Of a DNA stretch of 5,935 bases, positions 1 through 4,446 are shown one piece after another. The notes under the pieces were generated by a model. It had not been told where the DNA came from. It saw only the letters and a list, made by a program, of their open reading frames with translations, and did no database searches. The position numbers were made by a program, and so were the translations under genes. This stretch comes from Candidatus Kaiserbacteria bacterium RIFCSPLOWO2_01_FULL_54_13 (GTDB lineage: Bacteria; Patescibacteriota; Minisyncoccia; Phycocordibacterales; UBA2100). The stretch is from NCBI GenBank assembly GCA_001781685.1, contig MFLZ01000020.1, positions 9,723-15,657 of the forward strand. The letters run 5' to 3'. The stretch's first letter is position 1, and each line of letters starts with the position of its first letter.

Positions 1-7
1 TTCTAGT

Positions 8-40
8 AGTGGGCACTCGTTTCGCTCGTGTCCCCCCACT
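8..40 (-). repeat. Inverted repeat overlapping the tRNA-Lys 3' end
   Basis: AGTGGG at 8-13 pairs with CCCACT at 35-40, and CAC at 14-16 pairs with GTG at 28-30, with a four-base bulge. The outer right arm is the 3' part of the tRNA-Lys gene, so the hairpin would compete with tRNA folding in an unprocessed transcript. There is no T-run, so it is not a classical intrinsic terminator. It may be a 3'-trailer structure or a small repeat, or it may be chance. Confidence 0.25.
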
Positions 41-101
41 AGGAATCGAACCTAGATCAACTCCTTAAAAGGGAGCTGCTTTACCACTAAGCTATGGGGG
101 G
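31..101 (-). tRNA. tRNA-Lys (anticodon TTT)
   Basis: The minus strand folds into a complete 71-nt cloverleaf. The acceptor arm CCCCCCA pairs with TGGGGGG. The D arm is GCTT/AAGC with a 7-nt loop containing GG. The anticodon stem is GCTCC/GGAGT with loop CTTTTAA, giving anticodon TTT for Lys codons AAA/AAG. The T arm is CTAGG/CCTAG with loop TTCGATT, and the discriminator base is A. The next bases are CACG, so CCA is not encoded and must be added by a CCA-adding enzyme. The acceptor starts with C1:G72 and has six C:G pairs in a row, which is uncommon for a bacterial tRNA-Lys. Confidence 0.95.
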
Positions 102-108
102 TTTTGAA

Positions 109-137
109 AATATAATGCTAGAAGCTGTAAGCTCCAA
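109..137 (-). promoter_or_regulatory. Probable tRNA-Lys promoter
   Basis: On the minus strand, TTGGAG (132-137) is separated by 17 nt from TATATT (109-114), which ends 7 nt before the first base of the tRNA. Transcription would therefore start at or within a base of the mature 5' end. The same 7-nt geometry is seen at tRNA-Arg. The -35 box lies inside the heptamer repeat. Confidence 0.5.
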
Positions 138-151
138 GCGGGAAGCTGGAT
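117..151. repeat. Degenerate heptanucleotide tandem repeat (5 units)
   Basis: Read on the plus strand, five consecutive 7-mers follow the pattern GCTNNAA: GCTAGAA, GCTGTAA, GCTCCAA, GCGGGAA, GCTGGAT. The array fills the gap between the stop codon of the DoxX-like gene and the tRNA-Lys -10 box. It is flanked by CTAGAA (118-123) and its complement TTCTAG (151-156). The 7-bp period is not a multiple of three, which fits a non-coding array. Confidence 0.6.
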
Positions 152-152
152 T

Positions 153-497
153 CTAGAGCGGCAAGTCGAAGGCAAATGCGCCGGCTCCTGTGACGAGAAG
201 TGACGCGGACATCACGAGTGCGAGGAGCGCGGTGCCCTGTGAGACCGTGCGCAGCTGGGGAGTGGCCAAGTGAGCCGCGATGACGAGTAAAGCTCCGAGG
301 GCGGCTGGTTGTGTCCACGCGCCGGCAACAAGGAGAATTGCGACCACACCCTCAATCACGCTGAACGAACGCGGGAGACTATCGGTGGTTTTCATATGTG
401 TCCATGCCGCGTAGGCAAAAACACCTCCAAGCGCGAGGCGAATGAGGAATGGCGCAAGCGGCGACAGGAAGAGGATTTCGGGGAAGACGGATAGCAT
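153..497 (-). CDS. DoxX-like small integral membrane protein
   Basis: This 114-residue, strongly hydrophobic protein has about four membrane segments, near residues 12-33, 46-61, 64-77 and 86-104. The first helix carries the pattern IRLALGGVFAYAAWTHMK, which resembles the N-terminal helix of DoxX/DoxD-type proteins (Arg early in helix 1, then a Gly/Ala-rich face). The members known to me sit in the inner membrane and are linked to redox or thiosulfate metabolism, but most have no proven role, so no substrate is assigned. The ATG at 497 is supported by TATACT ending 6 nt upstream. The gene is divergent from the RNA methyltransferase and ends about 50 nt before tRNA-Lys on the same strand. The family call rests on pattern recognition only. 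Confidence 0.7.
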   Translation of the reverse strand: MLSVFPEILFLSPLAPFLIRLALGGVFAYAAWTHMKTTDSLPRSFSVIEGVVAILLVAGAWTQPAALGALLVIAAHLATPQLRTVSQGTALLALVMSASLLVTGAGAFAFDLPL

Positions 498-503
498 GCA
501 AAT

Positions 504-509
504 AGTATA
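504..509 (-). promoter_or_regulatory. -10 box of the DoxX-like gene (leaderless start)
   Basis: On the minus strand TATACT is followed by ATTTGC and then the ATG at 497. A start site 6-7 nt below the -10 box falls on or next to the A of the ATG. No convincing -35 box (GGCAGC at 17-nt spacing) and no Shine-Dalgarno sequence is present. Confidence 0.5.
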
Positions 510-546
510 CCCCGAAGGACAGCAAAGCTGCCTACGGGGCAGGCAG
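510..546. repeat. Nested palindromes between divergent promoters
   Basis: Two overlapping, mutually exclusive hairpins can form. The first spans 510-539: CCCCG pairs with CGGGG, then GG with CC and CAGC with GCTG, with a loop AAA, one A:A mismatch and one bulged A. The second spans 528-546: CTGCCT pairs perfectly with AGGCAG around a 7-nt loop. The block lies exactly between the -10 box of the DoxX-like gene and the -35 box of the methyltransferase. It could be an operator or a REP-like element. From memory, repeats of the CTGCCTAC...GGCAGGCAG kind are common in Parcubacteria genomes; this was not checked. Confidence 0.5.
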
Positions 547-576
547 TGGACAGCTGTTGCGGGTAGGATGTATAAA
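547..576 (+). promoter_or_regulatory. Promoter of the RNA methyltransferase gene
   Basis: TGGACA (547-552), an 18-nt spacer and TATAAA (571-576) are followed by only 5 nt before the ATG at 582. This predicts a leaderless or nearly leaderless mRNA. An alternative hexamer TAGGAT (564-569) would give a leader of about 6 nt. Confidence 0.5.
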
Positions 577-581
577 CGGGC

Positions 582-1094
582 ATGGGTCAGGAAGTTGCGG
601 TTTTGTTACACAATGTGCGGAGTGCGCACAATGTCGGCTCCATATTTCGCACAGCGGACGCTGCGGGAGTTTCAAAAATCTATCTTAGCGGCTACACACC
701 CGCGCCGTGTGATCGCTTCGGGCGGGTACAAAAAGAGATTGCGAAGACCGCGCTCGGCGCGGAACGATCCGTTCTGTGGGAGCGCGTCGCGTCGGCGGGA
801 AGCCTCATCTCGAGACTCAAGCACGCAGGGTGGAGGGTTGTCGGTGTTGAGCAGGACGAACGCGCCTCAGACTACCGGAAGTTCCGCCTAAAGGGTCCGG
901 CACTTTTCATCTTCGGCAATGAAGTGCGCGGCATATCGCAGGCGGTTCGCGCGAAGTGTGACGCACTCATTGAGATACCGATGCGCGGCACAGTGGTTCG
1001 ACAGGCTCACCATCCACGCCATACAAGGCGCGGGAAAGAATCACTCAACGTTTCCGTCGCCGCGGGAGTAATTCTGTTCTTTTCTCGCTCGTGA
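582..1094 (+). CDS. SPOUT (TrmH/SpoU-family) RNA 2'-O-ribose methyltransferase
   Basis: This 170-residue protein is predicted to transfer a methyl group from SAM to a ribose 2'-OH of tRNA or rRNA in the cytoplasm. All three SPOUT motifs are visible. Motif 1 is residues 11-30, with N17 and R23 spaced as the TrmH Asn/catalytic Arg pair. Motif 2 is FIFGNEVRGIS (109-119, E114). Motif 3 is IEIPMRG (130-136) followed by KESLNVSVAAGV (152-163, S154 and N156). It is a stand-alone catalytic domain without the N-terminal RNA-binding extension of RlmB/TsnR types, so the target nucleotide cannot be told. Oddity: residues 137-151 are an in-frame insert splitting motif 3, which in relatives is nearly continuous (IPM-x-G-x-x-ESLN). 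The insert carries a palindromic repeat (separate entry). The frame stays open, so this is not an obvious pseudogene, but activity is uncertain. The ATG at 582 fits the motif 1 position and the promoter. Confidence 0.9.
   Translation: MGQEVAVLLHNVRSAHNVGSIFRTADAAGVSKIYLSGYTPAPCDRFGRVQKEIAKTALGAERSVLWERVASAGSLISRLKHAGWRVVGVEQDERASDYRKFRLKGPALFIFGNEVRGISQAVRAKCDALIEIPMRGTVVRQAHHPRHTRRGKESLNVSVAAGVILFFSRS
983..1033 (+). repeat. In-frame palindromic element inside the methyltransferase gene
   Basis: A 45-bp (15-codon) excess lies between two copies of GCGCGG (983-988 and 1028-1033), which look like a target-site duplication. Its heart is GTGGTTCGACAGGCTCACCAT (993-1013), an imperfect palindrome with TGGT/ACCA arms and the core TTCGACAGGCTCA (997-1009). 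The same core, TTCGACNNGCTCA, recurs at 2325-2337 inside murE. It is translated as VVRQAHHP between MRG and RRG. Without the extra residues the protein would read the family motif almost continuously. Confidence 0.7.
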
Positions 1095-1097
1095 GCA

Positions 1098-1133
1098 GAT
1101 TACTTTTTGATCCCATGGGATGAAAAAGTAGTC
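1098..1133. repeat. Near-perfect palindrome between convergent genes
   Basis: The arms TACTTTTT (1101-1108) and AAAAAGTA (1123-1130) enclose the perfect palindrome ATCCCATGGGAT (1110-1121), with one G:G mismatch pair. GA/TC extends the stem outward after a T·G pair. It sits between the methyltransferase stop and the stop of the lamin-tail-like gene, so both transcripts could end in it. The T-run comes before the hairpin centre and the A-run after it on both strands, which is the reverse of an intrinsic terminator. A role in protecting or pausing 3' ends is inference. Confidence 0.6.
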
Positions 1134-1140
1134 ATTGACT

Positions 1141-2139
1141 TCAATACGAGACGACGTCCACGGTGCGTCCCTCTGCGTCGAGGAGGCGTATGATGTCGTG
1201 CGTATTTCGCCATAGCTCGCCGCCGGCATTGAGGTAGATGCGCCACGAATCGCGTGCGAAGTCGCTCTTGTGTTGGAAGTTCTGTACACAGCCATTGTAC
1301 GAGAGATTGTTCGAAAGGAAGATATGACATGCGGGAGAAATACTCGCAGGTGTGCGCGGAAAGGTACATGCGGGAAGCGATTGGACAAAATCAAAACACG
1401 CGTCTCCGTAGGTACGCAGATTTTCGGGCGTGAGAGGGAACGACTCAGAGGGCGGCGGGCAGTTGCGGCTAAGCGATGGCGTGAAGGTTCGCAACTCGCC
1501 GAGGTATCCCGAGCACAAGTTTTCGCGGAATGACGTGCCGAGAGGAGAGTAGCCCGAGGTAACGACCGCTGAAGCGCCGGGATTGAGATAGACATCTCCC
1601 TGCGTGTTTATTGCGCCGAGAATGAAGAAATTCGCGCCGCGCGAGATGTATCCCCGAATGCCGGTCAAGGCGCTTTGCAGTGACCAGCCGCTCACGTTTG
1701 TGGGCGCTGTGTTGTCCCACATCGCTTCCACTATGAGATGCTCGGAGCCCGGTGAACTTGCCTTCGCGTCTCCCTGCGCGAGCTGCACTTTGCCGCGGAA
1801 GGGCGAAGGCTCTCCGAATGTTTTCGCATCCCGCATTTTCTTGACGATCGCGTCGTATTCTTTTTGTGCGGCCGAGAGTTCTTCTTCGGGTGTCTGCGCC
1901 TCTTGCCCCTCGTTGTCTTGCGCAATGCCAGATATATCAGGGCCGAGTGAAAGGTCCGCGGGCTGCCAAGGGAGGCGGAATTGGCCTGTAGAGGTGCTAC
2001 TCCAGAATATAATGTTGAAGGAATTTGCAAGGCCACTCGCGGCCCCCGATATTTTTCGCGGTCCGCCTGTGAAGAGCCAGATGAGAAAGAGAATCACGAC
2101 GATCGCGAGCGCAAAACCGATGAGGACTCTCTTTATCAT
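1141..2139 (-). CDS. Membrane-anchored lamin-tail-domain-like protein
   Basis: This 332-residue protein starts with a short basic end (MIKR) and one hydrophobic segment (about 5-24). That suggests an N-terminal anchor with the rest outside the membrane. Residues about 84-106 are charged and helical. Residues about 133-199 (EHLIVEAMW, GWSLQ, LNPGASAVVTSG) and the end (SWRIYLNAGGELWRN, IIRLLDAEGRTVDVVSY) resemble the strands of the immunoglobulin-like lamin tail fold, interrupted by a long Cys-rich insert. The six Cys are C209, C227, C248, C258, C271 and C284, an even number suited to disulfide bonds outside the cell. I recall similar proteins of unknown function across Parcubacteria. The ATG at 2139 lies 7 nt below the murE stop and is fixed by a perfect TATAAT. 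A cell-envelope role is likely but unproven. Confidence 0.65.
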   Translation of the reverse strand: MIKRVLIGFALAIVVILFLIWLFTGGPRKISGAASGLANSFNIIFWSSTSTGQFRLPWQPADLSLGPDISGIAQDNEGQEAQTPEEELSAAQKEYDAIVKKMRDAKTFGEPSPFRGKVQLAQGDAKASSPGSEHLIVEAMWDNTAPTNVSGWSLQSALTGIRGYISRGANFFILGAINTQGDVYLNPGASAVVTSGYSPLGTSFRENLCSGYLGELRTFTPSLSRNCPPPSESFPLTPENLRTYGDACFDFVQSLPACTFPRTPASISPACHIFLSNNLSYNGCVQNFQHKSDFARDSWRIYLNAGGELWRNTHDIIRLLDAEGRTVDVVSY

Positions 2140-2145
2140 GCGCTC

Positions 2146-2151
2146 ATTATA
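2146..2151 (-). promoter_or_regulatory. Consensus -10 box overlapping the murE stop codon
   Basis: The minus strand reads TATAAT, then GAGCGC, then the ATG at 2139. The box contains the murE TAA stop (2147-2149). The 6-nt gap predicts a leaderless mRNA. No clear -35 box is visible at 16-19 nt spacing. It probably gives the lamin-tail-like gene expression independent of read-through from ruvA-murE. Confidence 0.6.
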
Positions 2152-3457
2152 CTCTCGACTTCCTGAGTAGAGCCTCGATTTCTTCGCGTGCGACAGCTAC
2201 GTCGCTCCACGGAAGCGTCGAACCTTTTGGTCCACAAATCTCGTGGTTCGTGCCTTTTCCGGTAATCAAAACGGCGACGCCGTTTTGATTATCCCGAGCT
2301 TGTCGAGGGATGCCCTTCGACTCGTTCGACTTGCTCAGGGCGATTTCGAAGGCTCTCGAAATCGCGATGCGCCTGTCCATGATAATTTCGGGTTTCTTTG
2401 TCATGCCGTGCGCGATATCCTCGACGATCTGCCGAGGGTCTTCGTCGTAGGGATCTTCATCGGTGAGTATCACCGTATCGCAGTGCTCTTCTGCGATGCG
2501 GCCCATTACCGGACGTTTCCATGCGTCGCGCCCTCCGCCAGTTGATCCGAGCACGCAGATTTTTCTGCGATTCTTGTACGTCTCATAAAGTGCCACGAGC
2601 GAATCAGGCGTGTGCGCGTAGTCGACGACTACCGTGAAATCTTGGCCGGCCTCGACGCGCTCCGCGCGGCCGGGGACTACCGTGAGCTTGCCGAGCGCGC
2701 GTGCAATCGTTTGCACAGGAATTCCGAGAGCTCGTGCTGCTGTGGCTGCCGCAAGGGCGTTCATGAGCGAGAACGTGCCGGGGAGCTGCAGGGAGATTTT
2801 TTGATCCTCGAACGTGAAGTATCCGCCCCGCTCGTCTGCAGAAAACGGCGCTTGGGCGGAGAGCGAGAAGGGTAGCGCGTGTTCTACAGGAAGCGTAAGG
2901 TAGCGCGCGCCCGCTTTGTCGTCGGCATTTGCGACCATGACCCGAGGTCGCTTACGCGAACGGGCAAGTGCGCGGCCTATTTCAAACTTTGCCTCCGCAT
3001 AAGCCTCGTAGGAGCCGTGCGCCTCAATGTGTTCGGGCGCAAGGTTCGTGAAGACGAGAGCGTCGAGATTGATAAAACGATGGCGATGCTGCTGCGCACC
3101 CTCGGAGGTCATCTCTAAGACTGCCGCCGTGCATTCATTCTCAAGAGCTCTCTTGAGGAATCTCTGAGTGAAAAATCTTCCCGGCATCGACATGCGTATG
3201 GTGTTTTCTCTCGAATCGGACGCGATCTTGATGCGTATTGAATTAATGAGTGCCGTCGTGTAGCCGGCTTCTTCGAGTATCGCATTGATCATTTCTGTCA
3301 CCGTCGTTTTACCCTTCGTCCCGGTGACACCGATGACAAGGAGATGCTGCGAAGGACGGCTGTACACAATTGCCCCGAGCCACGCAAGGAAGAGGTGATA
3401 GCCCGAAAGGAGCCACGGCGGGAGAATTTTCTTGAGCTGTTCCTTGAGAGCAAGCAT
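2147..3457 (-). CDS. murE: MurE-like UDP-MurNAc-tripeptide synthetase (Mur ligase)
   Basis: This 436-residue cytoplasmic ATP-dependent ligase is predicted to add the third amino acid to UDP-MurNAc-L-Ala-D-Glu during peptidoglycan synthesis. Visible motifs: P-loop GVTGTKGKTT (43-52); TNLAPEHIEAHGS (137-149); the likely carbamylated Lys in YAEAKFEIG (K157); LPGTFSLMNALAA (225-237); VPGRAERV (261-268); VDYAHTPDS (278-286); GSTGGGRDAWKRPVMG (304-319); and the C-terminal GKGTNHEICGPKG. The P-loop begins near residue 43 instead of about 110, so the usual N-terminal UDP-binding domain is replaced by a short hydrophobic segment (15-33). At the substrate-choice position it reads DEDPYDEDP (333-341), not the DNPR of meso-diaminopimelate enzymes, so the third residue is open. 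Residues about 376-393 are an extra segment from palindromic repeats. It starts 20 nt after the ruvA stop, with a palindrome AGAGCGCTCT (3465-3474) in the gap and no good ribosome binding site, and is probably co-transcribed with ruvA. Confidence 0.88.
   Translation of the reverse strand: MLALKEQLKKILPPWLLSGYHLFLAWLGAIVYSRPSQHLLVIGVTGTKGKTTVTEMINAILEEAGYTTALINSIRIKIASDSRENTIRMSMPGRFFTQRFLKRALENECTAAVLEMTSEGAQQHRHRFINLDALVFTNLAPEHIEAHGSYEAYAEAKFEIGRALARSRKRPRVMVANADDKAGARYLTLPVEHALPFSLSAQAPFSADERGGYFTFEDQKISLQLPGTFSLMNALAAATAARALGIPVQTIARALGKLTVVPGRAERVEAGQDFTVVVDYAHTPDSLVALYETYKNRRKICVLGSTGGGRDAWKRPVMGRIAEEHCDTVILTDEDPYDEDPRQIVEDIAHGMTKKPEIIMDRRIAISRAFEIALSKSNESKGIPRQARDNQNGVAVLITGKGTNHEICGPKGSTLPWSDVAVAREEIEALLRKSRV
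2261..2293. repeat. 15-bp-stem palindrome inside murE
   Basis: GGTAATCAAAACGGC (2261-2275) pairs with GCCGTTTTGATTATC (2279-2293) around the 3-nt loop GAC, with only one G·T pair. On the coding strand one arm encodes the conserved strand AVLIT before GKG. The other arm encodes the non-conserved DNQNG at the edge of the repeat-derived segment. The mirror of a conserved coding stretch therefore borders the inserted element. Confidence 0.75.
2291..2341. repeat. Two opposed palindromic elements inserted in frame in murE
   Basis: Element 1 (2291-2311) has ATCCC/GGGAT arms and, on the minus strand, the core TCGACAAGCTC. It encodes GIPRQARD. Element 2 (2312-2341) has GCCCT/AGGGC arms and, on the plus strand, the core TTCGACTTGCTCA. 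It contains a 9-bp tandem duplication (TTCGACTCG then TTCGACTTG). Both share TCGACNNGCTC with the element in the methyltransferase gene. Together they add about 13-15 codons to a loop that is short in relatives, without breaking the frame. Confidence 0.7.
2340..2365. repeat. 10-bp inverted repeat next to the murE inserts
   Basis: GCGATTTCGA (2340-2349) pairs perfectly with TCGAAATCGC (2356-2365) around a 6-nt loop. It encodes AISRAFEIA, which is native Mur ligase sequence, so it may be chance or may have been shaped by the neighbouring element. Confidence 0.45.
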
Positions 3458-3477
3458 GCGTCGCAGAGCGCTCTATC

Positions 3478-4050
3478 CTAGCGGGAGCCGAGTAAGCGCA
3501 GTGCTTCGCGCAGGCGGGCGCTTCCACTCTCGATTGCCGTGGGCACCTTGCGAAGAGCCTCGCGCGCCTCAGAGTGCGTATATCCGAGCGTGCGCATCGC
3601 CTCGAGCGCTTCTTCGTCTCCCGAGAGAGATCTTTCGCTCCCCTTTGCGCTCTTGCCGACTTTGTCTCGGAGCTCGACTACAATTTTCTCGGCAGTTTTT
3701 TTCCCGATTCCTGAGACTTTTGTGAGGTAACTAGAGTTCCCGGCTGAAATCGCACTTCGGAGTGTCGCGGCATCCGCGATATCTAGGATCGCGAGCGCCG
3801 ACTTGGGGCCGATTCCGTGTACCGTGAGGAGCAGTTCGAAGAAATGCAGATCTTCTTCGTTCGTGAATCCGTAGAGGTCGAGCGCGTCCTCGCGCACTGC
3901 GAGGTGAGTCCAGAGCGACGCGGCTTGTTTCTCCTTGAGTTTCCCGAGTGTCTCGCGCATCGCAGCTACTTTGTATCCAACGCCTCCTGCCGAGATGACA
4001 GCGAACCCCGCTCGCTTTGCCGAAACGACTCCCTCGATGCGACCGATCAT
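3478..4050 (-). CDS. ruvA: Holliday junction DNA helicase subunit RuvA
   Basis: This 190-residue protein is close to the usual length of about 190-205. RuvA forms tetramers that hold four-way DNA junctions open and load the RuvB motor for branch migration in recombination repair. The order of domains is complete: an OB-fold domain (1-63, starting MIGRIEGVV and ending DALDLYGF), two helix-hairpin-helix motifs (LLTVHGIGPKSALAIL at 74-89 and LTKVSGIGKKTAEKIVVEL at 109-127), a flexible acidic linker (about 131-146), and the C-terminal RuvB-binding three-helix domain (EALEAMRTLGYTHSEAREAL, then to 188). ruvC and ruvB are not next to it in this window. It is the first gene of a minus-strand run with murE 20 nt downstream, and is divergent from rpsT. 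Confidence 0.96.
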   Translation of the reverse strand: MIGRIEGVVSAKRAGFAVISAGGVGYKVAAMRETLGKLKEKQAASLWTHLAVREDALDLYGFTNEEDLHFFELLLTVHGIGPKSALAILDIADAATLRSAISAGNSSYLTKVSGIGKKTAEKIVVELRDKVGKSAKGSERSLSGDEEALEAMRTLGYTHSEAREALRKVPTAIESGSARLREALRLLGSR

Positions 4051-4056
4051 TCACAT

Positions 4057-4062
4057 ATCATA
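4057..4062 (-). promoter_or_regulatory. -10 box of ruvA (leaderless start)
   Basis: The minus strand reads TATGAT, then ATGTGA, then the ATG at 4050, so transcription would begin at or next to the start codon. The -35 region is weak. The box lies upstream of the divergent rpsT -35 (4069-4074), and the ruvA -35 region overlaps the rpsT spacer, so the two promoters occupy one stretch of DNA. Confidence 0.5.
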
Positions 4063-4068
4063 CCGCGA

Positions 4069-4097
4069 TTGCATATCGAGGACACTTCGGGTAGGAT
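4069..4097 (+). promoter_or_regulatory. Probable rpsT promoter
   Basis: TTGCAT (4069-4074), a 17-nt spacer and TAGGAT (4092-4097) lie 9 nt before the GTG start. The AGGA within TAGGAT could instead act as a weak Shine-Dalgarno sequence, 10 nt from the start. The ten bases CGGGTAGGAT (4088-4097) also occur at 560-569 upstream of the methyltransferase. Confidence 0.45.
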
Positions 4098-4106
4098 TTC
4101 ACGACT

Positions 4107-4373
4107 GTGGCAAATATAGCGTCGGCAAAAAAGGCACACCGCGCGTCGCTCAGGCGTCGCACTTTCAATCTGCGTCGTGCTAAGGCGATGAAGGATGCAG
4201 TGAAGCGTATTTCAAAACTCATTGCAGCGAAAGATGGAAAGGGCGCGACGGCGACGCTTCCTGCGCTCTACAAAGCGATAGACAAGGCTGCGAAAGGGGG
4301 CACGATTAAGAGGAACACCGCCGCGCGGATGAAATCGAGGATTTCAAAACGAATCCGCGCGATTATCTCGTAG
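4107..4373 (+). CDS. rpsT: Small ribosomal subunit protein bS20
   Basis: This 88-residue, very basic, all-helical protein has the usual length for bS20, which binds 16S rRNA in the body of the 30S subunit early in assembly. Family features are the N-terminal ANIASAKKAHRASLRRRTFNLRRAKAM pattern (a Lys/Arg-rich first helix with a conserved SAKK), a middle helix with LYKAIDKAAKGGTIKRNTAARMKSRIS, and a short basic end. The start is GTG, required because the conserved ANIxSAKK motif follows at once. bS20 genes often use weak start codons (UUG in E. coli) in connection with autoregulation; whether that applies here is inference. The gene stands alone, divergent from ruvA and convergent with tRNA-Arg. 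Confidence 0.96.
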   Translation: MANIASAKKAHRASLRRRTFNLRRAKAMKDAVKRISKLIAAKDGKGATATLPALYKAIDKAAKGGTIKRNTAARMKSRISKRIRAIIS

Positions 4374-4389
4374 CATCTTGTTCCCTCGG

Positions 4390-4423
4390 CCCTCCTTCGC
4401 TAAAGCTACGGACGGGCAAGCAG
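4390..4423. repeat. Intergenic short repeat of the CTTCGCTAAAGCTACGG type
   Basis: The sequence around CCTTCGCTAAAGCTACGGA and the following GGGCAAGCAGG lies between rpsT and tRNA-Arg. In one frame it would read FAKATDGQAG, a peptide I recall from many spurious small ORFs in Parcubacteria genomes, where this DNA is dispersed as a repeat. Only one copy is in the window, so the call depends on memory. It differs from the TCGACNNGCTC family. Confidence 0.45.
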
Positions 4424-4446
4424 GAATCTTTCGCGCTTCTCGCAAG

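Noticed and set aside
442..891. 149-codon plus-strand ORF
   Set aside because: It overlaps the methyltransferase in another frame and the divergent promoter. Arg/Ser-rich composition without domain features marks it as a shadow.
582..1094. Calling the methyltransferase a pseudogene
   Set aside because: The insert is a multiple of three, no stop or frameshift is present, and N17, R23, E114, S154 and N156 are all kept.
1098..1133. Bidirectional intrinsic terminator
   Set aside because: The hairpin is strong, but the T- and A-runs are in the wrong order for release after the stem on either strand. It is reported as a palindrome instead.
993..2341. CRISPR or IS remnants as the source of the repeats
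   Set aside because: There are no regular repeat-spacer units, no transposase fragment and no long terminal inverted repeats. The copies are short, palindromic and scattered.
2243..3118. Three plus-strand ORFs (2243-2545, 2612-2875, 2879-3118)
   Set aside because: They lie antisense within the murE-like gene, whose Mur ligase motifs cover the whole stretch.
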